Assembly (NCBI GenBank): GCA_007134805.1
Contig: SLKB01000374.1
Location: forward strand, 1 to 8,153
From: Paracoccaceae bacterium
Lineage (GTDB): Bacteria; Pseudomonadota; Alphaproteobacteria; Rhodobacterales; Rhodobacteraceae
DNA length: 8,153 nucleotides
Direction: 5' to 3'
A program made the position numbers and the translations under genes. Shown here one piece after another: positions 1-6,353 of the stretch. Each line of letters opens with the position of its first letter. The stretch's first letter is position 1. The notes under the pieces are model-generated. The model was not told where the DNA came from, ran no database searches, and was given only the letters and a program-made list of their open reading frames with translations.

Positions 1-981
1 GCCGGGATCGTCGCGCAGGGCCGCGTCATCGCGCAGAGCCCGATCATCGCGCTGGCCGGGCAGGAGGTGAACATGGATCTCACGCTGCGCGCGACGCTCT
101 CGCTGGGGTTTCAGGAAATCTGGGAGTGCGGCGAGGATGGGCTTCTGCATCTTGACCGGACGACCGATCTGGGCATCCGGCGCGGGGGCGAGCAAATCAC
201 CTTTCGCCCCAGCGCAGACGATCCCGCGCAGTTCGAAGCCAATGGCGAGAGCGCGATCACCTTCGCGGGCAATGTGGCGCAGGTGATCTGGCAGGGCACG
301 GCGCTGGCGCCCTGCGCGCCGAGCCTGTTCCCCCCGCTCCTGCCCTTCTCGGCATTCGCGCATGATGGCAGCTGGACGATCCAGGCAGGCCCCGACGAGG
401 CGCTGCTCGATATCCCCACCTTCGAGGACGAGACGCTTGCCGCGCAGGGCCTGCGCTTCGAGGCGGCCGAGGATGGCAGCCTGAGGATGCACAGCAACCG
501 CGTCGAGCTGCGCCTGACCGACCGGCAATGCCTGATGCCCGATATCGACATGCCCTATCCTGTCACGGCGCAGCTCACGCTGCGCGAGACTGGCAGCACC
601 AGCGCGGGCTGCGCGGGAAGCCCGCTTGACCTGCTGGAGTTCGGCCTGTGGCGCGTGCACACGATCTTCGGCGCGCCTGTGGTCGCAGGGCTCGACACGA
701 CGCCGAACATGACGCTGCAATTCGGTGAGGGGCAGGTGTCCGGGCGCAGCGTGTGCAATCGCTATTTCGGCAGCCTGGCGGTCGAGGGCGGCGCGCTGCG
801 GATGCGCGATCTGGGCACCACGCGGATTTCCTGCCCGATCGGCGGGCAGCATCTTGAGTTGCGCTTTCTGGATGCGCTGGAGGCGGCGACGGGCTTCGAT
901 CTCGGGCCGGACGGGATGCTGACGCTGCGCGCCGGCGCCACCCCCATCCTGTCCGCGCAGCGCCAGTCGCGCGGGCTTTGA
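1..981 (+). CDS. META-domain (HslJ-like) multi-module envelope protein, 5' end outside window
   Basis: The frame is open from base 1 to the TGA at 979-981 (326 visible codons), so the true start probably lies upstream; the GTG at 67 and ATG at 73 are internal candidates only. Three modules can be argued. Bases ~100-325 resemble an MliC-type lysozyme-inhibitor fold, with Cys codons at 127 (IWEC) and 313 (APC) that could form its disulfide. Bases ~340-625 resemble the COG3650 domain, with a Cys at 529 followed by DIDMPYP and a closing GCAG with Cys at 610. Bases ~640-960 are a META domain, shown by CNRYFG (Cys at 754) and TTRISCP (Cys at 832), the two hallmark motifs of HslJ-like proteins. The paired cysteines suggest a periplasmic or lipoprotein location, but any signal peptide is outside the window. 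The META call is firm; the other two modules are motif-level inference. The exact function is unknown; stress resistance or lysozyme resistance is a family-based guess. Confidence 0.75.
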   Translation, partial: AGIVAQGRVIAQSPIIALAGQEVNMDLTLRATLSLGFQEIWECGEDGLLHLDRTTDLGIRRGGEQITFRPSADDPAQFEANGESAITFAGNVAQVIWQGTALAPCAPSLFPPLLPFSAFAHDGSWTIQAGPDEALLDIPTFEDETLAAQGLRFEAAEDGSLRMHSNRVELRLTDRQCLMPDIDMPYPVTAQLTLRETGSTSAGCAGSPLDLLEFGLWRVHTIFGAPVVAGLDTTPNMTLQFGEGQVSGRSVCNRYFGSLAVEGGALRMRDLGTTRISCPIGGQHLELRFLDALEAATGFDLGPDGMLTLRAGATPILSAQRQSRGL

Positions 982-988
982 CCCGCGC

Positions 989-1005
989 GCGCCCGGCGTC
1001 GGCGC
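989..1005. other. Small GC-rich hairpin in the convergent 30-base gap
   Basis: GCGCC at 989-993 pairs with GGCGC at 1001-1005 around a 7-base loop. It lies between the stop codon of the META-domain gene and the stop codon of putR, which converge here. No T-run follows on either strand, so this is not a recognisable intrinsic terminator. In DNA this GC-rich such a short stem can arise by chance. Confidence 0.2.
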
Positions 1006-1011
1006 ACAGGC

Positions 1012-1473
1012 TCAGAACACGGGCTGCGCGCCGGTTTCCTTGACGGCTTCCATCACCACATGGGTCGAGGTTGCAGTGACATGTGGCAGGCTCGAGATAT
1101 GTTCGGCCAGCACCTTGCGATAGGTGGCGATATCGCGGCTGCGCACTTTCAGCAGGTAATCGAACGAGCCCGCGATCAGATGGCATTCCTCGATCTCGGG
1201 GATCTGGCGCACCGCGTCATTGAAGGCGCAAAGGGCTGCCTCGCGCGTGTCCGATAGCTTGATCTCGACAAAGGCGATATGGGCCGCGTCGATCTGGTGC
1301 GGGTCGATCTGCGCGCGGTAGCCCAGGATCACGCCCTGCTCTTCGAGCCGGCGCAGGCGCGCCTGCGTTGGGGATTTGGTCAGCCCGATGCGCTGGGCAA
1401 GCTGCGTCACGCTCAGCCGTCCCTCGACCGCCAGTTGGCGCAGGATCGCATGATCGAAACTGTCCAGCGTCAT
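1012..1473 (-). CDS. putR: Lrp/AsnC-family proline-utilisation regulator PutR
   Basis: A 153-residue protein, the usual length for the Lrp/AsnC family. Residues ~4-52 form the N-terminal winged helix-turn-helix, with LTKSPTQARLRRLE as the recognition helix region. Residues ~66-145 form the RAM (ligand-binding/oligomerisation) domain, including the GSFDY stretch at 102-106. The frame extends 24 codons further upstream and has another ATG at 1482. I chose the ATG at 1473 because AGGGAG (minus strand, 1483-1488) lies 9 bases before it but abuts the one at 1482. The gene is divergent from putA, and that PutA lacks its own repressor domain. This matches Rhodobacter capsulatus, where an Lrp-like activator is required for putA expression. 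The inferred role is a proline-responsive activator of putA, probably autoregulated. The family is certain; the PutR assignment rests on context and the recognition-helix sequence. Confidence 0.93.
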   Translation of the reverse strand: MTLDSFDHAILRQLAVEGRLSVTQLAQRIGLTKSPTQARLRRLEEQGVILGYRAQIDPHQIDAAHIAFVEIKLSDTREAALCAFNDAVRQIPEIEECHLIAGSFDYLLKVRSRDIATYRKVLAEHISSLPHVTATSTHVVMEAVKETGAQPVF

Positions 1474-1482
1474 GCAGTTCAT

Positions 1483-1488
1483 CTCCCT
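1483..1488 (-). promoter_or_regulatory. Ribosome binding site that decides the putR start
   Basis: The minus strand reads AGGGAG here, nine bases before the ATG at 1473. The other in-frame ATG, at 1482, would have no spacer at all, so the downstream ATG is preferred. The nine-base spacer is itself the left arm of the inverted repeat in the control region, so a protein bound there would cover the translation start region of the gene. Confidence 0.6.
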
Positions 1489-1498
1489 GCCAATTGGC
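1489..1498. repeat. Perfect 10-base palindrome GCCAATTGGC
   Basis: The sequence is self-complementary over all ten bases and sits just upstream of the putR ribosome binding site, in the divergent control region. Its AT core flanked by GC fits a symmetric protein-binding site. It could be an operator for PutR autoregulation, but a palindrome of this length can also occur by chance. Confidence 0.4.
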
Positions 1499-1584
1499 CT
1501 GAATGAAGGCCCATGAACTGCGTATGGCGGGATATCAGGCAGCAATCAAGTCAGTTCCATGGCATACTCGGTGCAAATCGAATG

Positions 1585-1590
1585 AAAGGG
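1585..1590 (+). promoter_or_regulatory. Ribosome binding site that decides the putA start
   Basis: AAAGGG is followed by a 5-base spacer and the ATG at 1596. This supports that ATG over the in-frame ATGs at 1503 and 1524, which lie inside the control region and would add up to 31 residues with no resemblance to PutA N-termini. Confidence 0.75.
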
Positions 1591-1595
1591 ATCTC

Positions 1596-4500
1596 ATGTC
1601 TGCGACATTGTCCGAAGCTGCACTTCCCAAGGCGATCACCCATGAAATCCTGCGCGACGAGGCGCAGGCCGCGCAGGCCAGCATCGCGCTGGCCGGGCTT
1701 GACGCAGGGGCGCGCGCGACCGTCGCGGCACGCGGCGCGGCGCTGGTGACGGATATCCGCAAGAGCGATTCGCCCGGCCTGATGGAAGTGTTCCTGGCTG
1801 AATACGGGCTGTCGACGGATGAAGGCGTGGCGCTGATGTGTCTGGCCGAGGCGCTGCTGCGGGTGCCCGATGCCGAGACGATCGACGATCTGATCGAGGA
1901 CAAGATCGCTCCCTCGGACTGGGGCAAGCATCTGGGCAAGTCCTCCTCGAGCCTTGTCAACGCCTCGACCTGGGGGCTGATGCTCACGGGCCGGGTGCTC
2001 GATGACCGGAGCACATCGGCAGCCCAGGTCCTGCGCGGTGCGATCAAGCGGCTGGGCGAGCCCGTGATCCGCACGGCGGTGGGGCGCGCGATGAAGGAGA
2101 TGGGGCGGCAGTTCGTCCTCGGCGAGACGATCGACAGCGCGATGACGCGCGCGCAGGTTCTCGAAAAGCGCGGCTATTCCTATTCCTACGACATGCTGGG
2201 CGAAGCGGCGCGCACCATGGGCGACGCGAAGCGCTATCAGAAAGCCTATGCCAGCGCGATCCGGGCCATCGGCGCGCGCGCGAGCGGCAATGACATCCGC
2301 ACCAATCCGGGCATCTCGGTGAAGCTGTCGGCGCTGCATCCGCGCTACGAGGTGGCCCAGCGCGACAGGGTGATGCGCGAACTGGTGCCCAAGGTGCGCG
2401 AACTCGCGCGGCTCGCCTCGGCGATGGGGCTGGGGTTCAATATCGACGCCGAAGAAGCCGACCGGCTGGCGATCTCGCTCGAGGTGATCGGCGCGGTGCT
2501 GCGCGATCCCGCGCTTGAGGGCTGGGACGGGTTCGGCGTGGTCGTGCAGGCATACGGGCCGCGCGCGGGGGACGTGATCGACTGGCTGCACGATCAGGCC
2601 GAGCGGCTTGATCGCAAGCTGATGGTGCGGCTTGTGAAGGGCGCCTATTGGGATACCGAGATCAAGCGCGCGCAGGTCTTCGGGCTGGAGGGGTTTCCCG
2701 TCTTCACCCAGAAGACGGCAACGGATGTTAACTACATCGCGTGCGCACGGAAACTCCTGAAGAAGCACGCGCGGCTCTATCCGCAATTCGCAACGCATAA
2801 CGCGCATACGGTCGCCGCGGTGCTGCATATGGCCGACGAGATGAGCGTCAGCGCGCTCGATTACGAATTCCAGCGCCTGCACGGGATGGGCGAGAAACTT
2901 CACGATCTGGTGCTGACGCGCGAAGGCACGCGCTGCCGGATCTATGCGCCGGTCGGCGCGCACAAGGATCTGCTGGCCTATCTGGTGCGGCGGCTTCTGG
3001 AAAACGGGGCGAATTCGTCCTTCGTCAACCAGATCGTCGACGAGGACGTGCCTCCAGCAGAGGTTTCGGCCTGCCCCTTTGACGCGTTGGAGAAGGCGGG
3101 GATCGGGCCCAACCCCAAGCTTGCCACAGGGCCGCATATCTTCGGCGCCGGGCGGCGCAACGCGCGCGGCTGGGATCTGACCGACCAGCGCGACATCGAC
3201 GAGATCGAGGCCGCGCGTGCGCCCCATGCGCAGACCCGCTTCACCGCCGCGCCCCTGGTTGCGGGCAAGGCCGCAGGCGGCGCGCCCCGGCAAGTGATCA
3301 ACCCCTCCGATCACAGCGACACGATCGGCGAGGTGACCGACGCCTCAAGCGCCGATATCGAGGCCGCGCTCACGGCAGCCAAGCCCTGGGATGCCGATGT
3401 CGCCTTGCGCGCCGAGGTGCTGAACCGCGCGGCCGATCTTTATGAGGAAAACTTCGGCGAGATCTTCGCGATCCTCGCGCGCGAGGCGGGCAAGAGCCAG
3501 CTTGACGCGGTCGGCGAGCTGCGCGAGGCGGTGGACTTCCTGCGCTACTACGCGCTCCGGGCAGAGAAGCTCGACGCGCCTGCGCGCGGCGTGTTCACCT
3601 GCATCAGCCCGTGGAACTTTCCGCTCGCCATCTTCACCGGCCAGATCGCGGGTGCGCTGGCGGCGGGCAATGGCGTGCTGGCCAAACCGGCCGAGCAGTC
3701 CCCGCTGATTGCGTATCTGGGCGCGCGGCTGCTGCATGCGGCGGGCGTGCCGGCCGCATGCCTGCAGCTTCTGCCCGGCCCCGGCGCCGAGGTGGGCGCG
3801 GCGCTGGTGTCGGATGCGCGCGTCAATGGCGTGGCCTTCACAGGCTCGACCGCGACCGCGCTGCGCATCCGCCGCGCGATGGCCGAGCATCTGGCCCCCG
3901 ACGCGCCGCTGATCGCGGAAACCGGCGGGCTGAACGCGATGATCGTGGACAGCACTGCCCTGCCCGAGCAGGCAGTGCGCGATGTGCTGGCGTCGAGCTT
4001 CCAGTCGGCGGGGCAGCGCTGCTCGGCGCTGCGCTGTCTCTATGTGCAGGAGGATATCGCCAAGGGGTTCCAGGAGATGCTGTTCGGGGCCATGGACGAA
4101 CTGCGCATCGGCAACCCCTGGCATCTGTCAACCGATCTCGGCCCGGTCATCGACAAGGGCGCGCATGAGCAGATCGCGGACTATGTGGCCAAGGCGCGCG
4201 CGGGGGGCCGGGTCCTGCATGAGCTTTCCGCACCCGAGGGGGGCTATTTCATCCCGCCCGTCGCGCTGAAGGTCAGCGGCATCAAGGATCTGGAGCGTGA
4301 GGTCTTCGGCCCGGTCCTGCACATCGCCACGTTCAAGGCAGGCAAGCTCGATCAGGTGCTGCGCGACATCAATGCCTCGGGCTATGGGCTGACCTTCGGG
4401 CTGCATACCCGCATCGATTCGCGCGTGCAGCATATCGTCGAGCGGATGGAAGTCGGCAATGTCTATGTCAACCGCAACCAGATCGGGGCGGTCGTGGGCA

Positions 4501-5060
4501 GCCAGCCCTTCGGGGGTGAGGGGCTTTCGGGCACTGGCCCCAAGGCGGGCGGCCCGCATTACCTGACGCGCTTCACGCGCCATGAGGCCCCGGTAGAGGA
4601 TGCGCGCGCCGAGACGATCCCGCGCGCCACGCTCGAGGCGGCGCTGAAGGGCAAGCTCGCGCGCCCGCCGCTGCCCGCCGTCGCGGAATTGCCTGGGCCG
4701 ACGGGCGAATCGAACCGGCTGCGCCATGCGCATCGCCCGCCGATCCTGTGCCTCGGGCCGGGGCGCGCGGCGCGCGAGGCGCAGGTCCAGGCTGTGACGG
4801 ATCTCGGTGGCATTGCCGTGGGGCTTGACGGCGTGCCCGAGGGGCTCGATGCGGCTTCCGGCTTCGGCGGCGCGATCTTCTGGGGCGCGCCCGATCAGGC
4901 GCGCGAGATCGCCCGGAGCCTCGCGCGGCGCGACGGGCCGATCCTGCCGCTGATCACCGACCAGCCCGATGCGGCGCATGTGCTGCTGGAGCGGCATCTG
5001 TGCGTGGACACCACGGCGTCGGGCGGGAATGCGCAACTGCTTGCCGAGATTGGCGAATAA
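1596..5060 (+). CDS. putA: Bifunctional proline dehydrogenase / L-glutamate-gamma-semialdehyde dehydrogenase PutA
   Basis: A 1154-residue protein that oxidises proline to glutamate in two steps: an FAD-dependent proline dehydrogenase passing electrons to quinone, then an NAD-dependent P5C dehydrogenase. The dehydrogenase barrel (~175-475) shows VKLSALHPRYE from V242 (K243), VKGAYWD at 347-353, EFQRLHGMGE, and RRLLENG with R465, R466 and E469, the proline-binding set. The aldehyde dehydrogenase part (~560-1010) shows SPWNFP at 671-676, FTGS at 748-751, catalytic E775 (AETGG), nucleophile C809 (SAGQRCS) and EVFGPV at 902-907. Residues ~1030-1154 form the extra C-terminal domain of type B PutAs, ending in a conserved-type TTASGGNAQLL motif. 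There is no N-terminal ribbon-helix-helix, so unlike E. coli PutA (about 1320 residues) it should not repress its own gene; the adjacent putR supplies regulation. All key residues are present and the frame is intact. It is probably membrane-associated when reduced, from family knowledge. Confidence 0.97.
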   Translation: MSATLSEAALPKAITHEILRDEAQAAQASIALAGLDAGARATVAARGAALVTDIRKSDSPGLMEVFLAEYGLSTDEGVALMCLAEALLRVPDAETIDDLIEDKIAPSDWGKHLGKSSSSLVNASTWGLMLTGRVLDDRSTSAAQVLRGAIKRLGEPVIRTAVGRAMKEMGRQFVLGETIDSAMTRAQVLEKRGYSYSYDMLGEAARTMGDAKRYQKAYASAIRAIGARASGNDIRTNPGISVKLSALHPRYEVAQRDRVMRELVPKVRELARLASAMGLGFNIDAEEADRLAISLEVIGAVLRDPALEGWDGFGVVVQAYGPRAGDVIDWLHDQAERLDRKLMVRLVKGAYWDTEIKRAQVFGLEGFPVFTQKTATDVNYIACARKLLKKHARLYPQFATHNAHTVAAVLHMADEMSVSALDYEFQRLHGMGEKLHDLVLTREGTRCRIYAPVGAHKDLLAYLVRRLLENGANSSFVNQIVDEDVPPAEVSACPFDALEKAGIGPNPKLATGPHIFGAGRRNARGWDLTDQRDIDEIEAARAPHAQTRFTAAPLVAGKAAGGAPRQVINPSDHSDTIGEVTDASSADIEAALTAAKPWDADVALRAEVLNRAADLYEENFGEIFAILAREAGKSQLDAVGELREAVDFLRYYALRAEKLDAPARGVFTCISPWNFPLAIFTGQIAGALAAGNGVLAKPAEQSPLIAYLGARLLHAAGVPAACLQLLPGPGAEVGAALVSDARVNGVAFTGSTATALRIRRAMAEHLAPDAPLIAETGGLNAMIVDSTALPEQAVRDVLASSFQSAGQRCSALRCLYVQEDIAKGFQEMLFGAMDELRIGNPWHLSTDLGPVIDKGAHEQIADYVAKARAGGRVLHELSAPEGGYFIPPVALKVSGIKDLEREVFGPVLHIATFKAGKLDQVLRDINASGYGLTFGLHTRIDSRVQHIVERMEVGNVYVNRNQIGAVVGSQPFGGEGLSGTGPKAGGPHYLTRFTRHEAPVEDARAETIPRATLEAALKGKLARPPLPAVAELPGPTGESNRLRHAHRPPILCLGPGRAAREAQVQAVTDLGGIAVGLDGVPEGLDAASGFGGAIFWGAPDQAREIARSLARRDGPILPLITDQPDAAHVLLERHLCVDTTASGGNAQLLAEIGE

Positions 5061-5069
5061 GTGACACGG

Positions 5070-5101
5070 CGGCGCCCGGCGCATCGCACCGGGCGGCCTT
5101 T
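5070..5101 (+). terminator. Likely intrinsic terminator of putA
   Basis: CGCCCGG (5073-5079) pairs with CCGGGCG (5089-5095). The nine-base loop can add two more pairs after one mismatch. Two further outer pairs form if G5096 bulges. A short TTT (5099-5101) follows directly on the plus strand. The hairpin begins about 10 bases after the putA stop. The T-run is short, so termination may be partial. Minus-strand transcripts from ispG would meet the same stem without a T-run. Confidence 0.6.
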
Positions 5102-5121
5102 AGATTATTGCGATCTTACGA

Positions 5122-6252
5122 TTACTCGGCGGCATGCTCGCGCGCGGCGACGGCCTCGATCTCGGCGGCGCGACGCTCGACCTGCTCGACAATATGTTCG
5201 ACCATCGCCTCATTGCTCAGCTTGTGGCTTTGCTTGCCGGCCAGATAGACCATGCCCGAGCCGGCGCCCCCGCCAGTGAAGCCGATATCGGTCATCAGCG
5301 CCTCGCCCGGGCCGTTGACGACACAGCCGATGATCGACAGGCTCATCGGCGTCTTGATATGGGCGAGCCGCTCTTCAAGGATGCTGACGGTCTTGATCAC
5401 ATCGAACCCCTGCCGTGCGCAGGACGGGCAGGAGATGATGTTGACGCCGCGATGGCGCAGGCCGAGCGATTTGAGGATCTCGTAGCCGATCTTGACCTCT
5501 TCCACCGGATCGGCCGAGAGCGAGACGCGGATCGTGTCGCCGATCCCCATCCACAGAAGATTGCCAAGCCCGATGGCGGATTTGACGGTGCCCGAAATCA
5601 TGCCGCCGGCTTCGGTGATGCCCAGATGGATGGGCGCATCCGTCGCCTCTGCAAGCCCCATATAGGCAGCGGCAGAAAGGAACACATCCGACGCCTTCAC
5701 GCTGATCTTGAAGTCGTGAAAGTCGTTATCCTGCAGGATGCGGATATGGTCGAGGCCGGATTCGATCATCGCCTCGGGGCAGGGCTCGCCGTATTTTTCC
5801 AGCAGGTGACGCTCGAGCGAGCCGGCATTGACGCCGATCCGGATCGCGCAGCCATGATCGCGCGCGGCCTTGATCACCTCGCGCACGCGCGCGGCGTCGC
5901 CGATATTGCCGGGGTTGATGCGCAGGCAGGCCGCGCCCGCCTCGGCGGCCTCGATCCCACGCTTGTAATGGAAATGGATGTCGGCCACGATCGGCACCGG
6001 GCTTTCGCGGCAGACCTCGCGCAGTGCCCTGGACGCGGCCTGATCGGGGACCGAGACGCGCACGATATCGGCGCCGGCCTCGGCGCAGGCAAGCACCTGT
6101 GCAATCGTGGCCTTCGCATCGGCGCTGTCAGTGTTGGTCATGGTCTGCACCGAGATCGGCGCATCGCCGCCCACCGGCACGGATCCGACCATGATCTGGC
6201 GCGAGACGCGCCGCGTGATGTTGCGCCAGGGTCGGATATGGTTGTGATCCAT
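5122..6252 (-). CDS. ispG: 4-hydroxy-3-methylbut-2-en-1-yl diphosphate synthase IspG (GcpE)
   Basis: A 376-residue cytosolic iron-sulfur enzyme of the MEP pathway. It reductively converts 2-C-methyl-D-erythritol 2,4-cyclodiphosphate to HMBPP, the precursor step for all isoprenoids (quinones, undecaprenyl phosphate, carotenoids). The TIM-barrel part shows [38 protein letters not shown] and RINPGNIGD. The C-terminal cluster-binding part has C275 and C278 (SCPSC), C310 (GCVVNGPGE) and E317, each five residues beyond the E. coli ligands C270, C273, C305 and E312. The frame runs 20 codons further upstream, but homologues begin near the HIRPWRNI stretch. I therefore chose the ATG at 6252, with AAAAGG (minus, 6264-6269) 11 bases before it, a slightly long spacer. 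It follows the rodZ-like gene on the same strand and converges on putA. Confidence 0.96.
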   Translation of the reverse strand: MDHNHIRPWRNITRRVSRQIMVGSVPVGGDAPISVQTMTNTDSADAKATIAQVLACAEAGADIVRVSVPDQAASRALREVCRESPVPIVADIHFHYKRGIEAAEAGAACLRINPGNIGDAARVREVIKAARDHGCAIRIGVNAGSLERHLLEKYGEPCPEAMIESGLDHIRILQDNDFHDFKISVKASDVFLSAAAYMGLAEATDAPIHLGITEAGGMISGTVKSAIGLGNLLWMGIGDTIRVSLSADPVEEVKIGYEILKSLGLRHRGVNIISCPSCARQGFDVIKTVSILEERLAHIKTPMSLSIIGCVVNGPGEALMTDIGFTGGGAGSGMVYLAGKQSHKLSNEAMVEHIVEQVERRAAEIEAVAAREHAAE

Positions 6253-6290
6253 CAGGACATGCGCCTTTTCGCGAGCTCGGTTCTGCGAAG

Positions 6291-6319
6291 AACATAATCG
6301 AAAGCGGGCCATGCGACAA
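6291..6319 (-). promoter_or_regulatory. Candidate sigma-70-type promoter for ispG
   Basis: The minus strand has TTGTCG (6314-6319) and TATGTT (6291-6296) separated by exactly 17 bases, four of six matches to each consensus box. Transcription would start near 6284, giving a leader of about 30 bases before the ispG ATG at 6252. It sits in the 101-base gap after the rodZ-like gene, so ispG may be transcribed on its own as well as by read-through. Confidence 0.4.
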
Positions 6320-6353
6320 CCGATGCGCCGCGCCCCCGGTCAGCCGCGCTGCC

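Larger units (their letters stand above)
1474..1595. promoter_or_regulatory. Divergent putR-putA control region
   Basis: This 122-base gap must hold the promoters of both putR (leftward) and putA (rightward). It carries a perfect 9-base inverted repeat: GCAGTTCAT at 1474-1482 and ATGAACTGC at 1513-1521. A further CAGTTC at 1552-1557 is inverted relative to the second arm. A 10-base palindrome lies at 1489-1498. The hexamer centres fall at about 1477.5, 1517.5 and 1554.5, so the arms are 40 and 37 bases apart, which could suit a multimeric Lrp-type protein wrapping DNA. No strong sigma-70 promoter is visible on the putA side, consistent with activator dependence. On the putR side, minus-strand TTGATT (1543-1548) and CATACG (1520-1525) with a 17-base spacer are a weak candidate. 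Operator function is inferred. Confidence 0.55.

Noticed and set aside
1503..1595. N-terminal extension of PutA from the ATG at 1503
   Set aside because: The extra 31 residues do not resemble a PutA N-terminus or a ribbon-helix-helix. They overlap the regulatory repeats, while the ATG at 1596 has a good ribosome binding site.
1551..3314. A 587-codon open frame on the minus strand opposite putA
   Set aside because: It lies wholly antisense to unmistakable PutA coding sequence. Its translation is rich in Arg, His, Gln and Ala with no recognisable domain, as expected for antisense frames in GC-rich genes.
4128..5084. A 318-codon minus-strand frame opposite the 3' half of putA
   Set aside because: Arg/Ala-rich antisense translation with no motif; putA is intact here.
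5134..6297. A 387-codon open frame on the plus strand covering nearly all of ispG
   Set aside because: It is a complementary-strand shadow of ispG, with Asp/His/Gly-rich composition, no family resemblance and no ribosome binding site that I can see.
6253..6312. N-terminal extension of IspG from the ATG at 6312
   Set aside because: The additional residues are not seen in IspG homologues as I know them, and they overlap the candidate ispG promoter.
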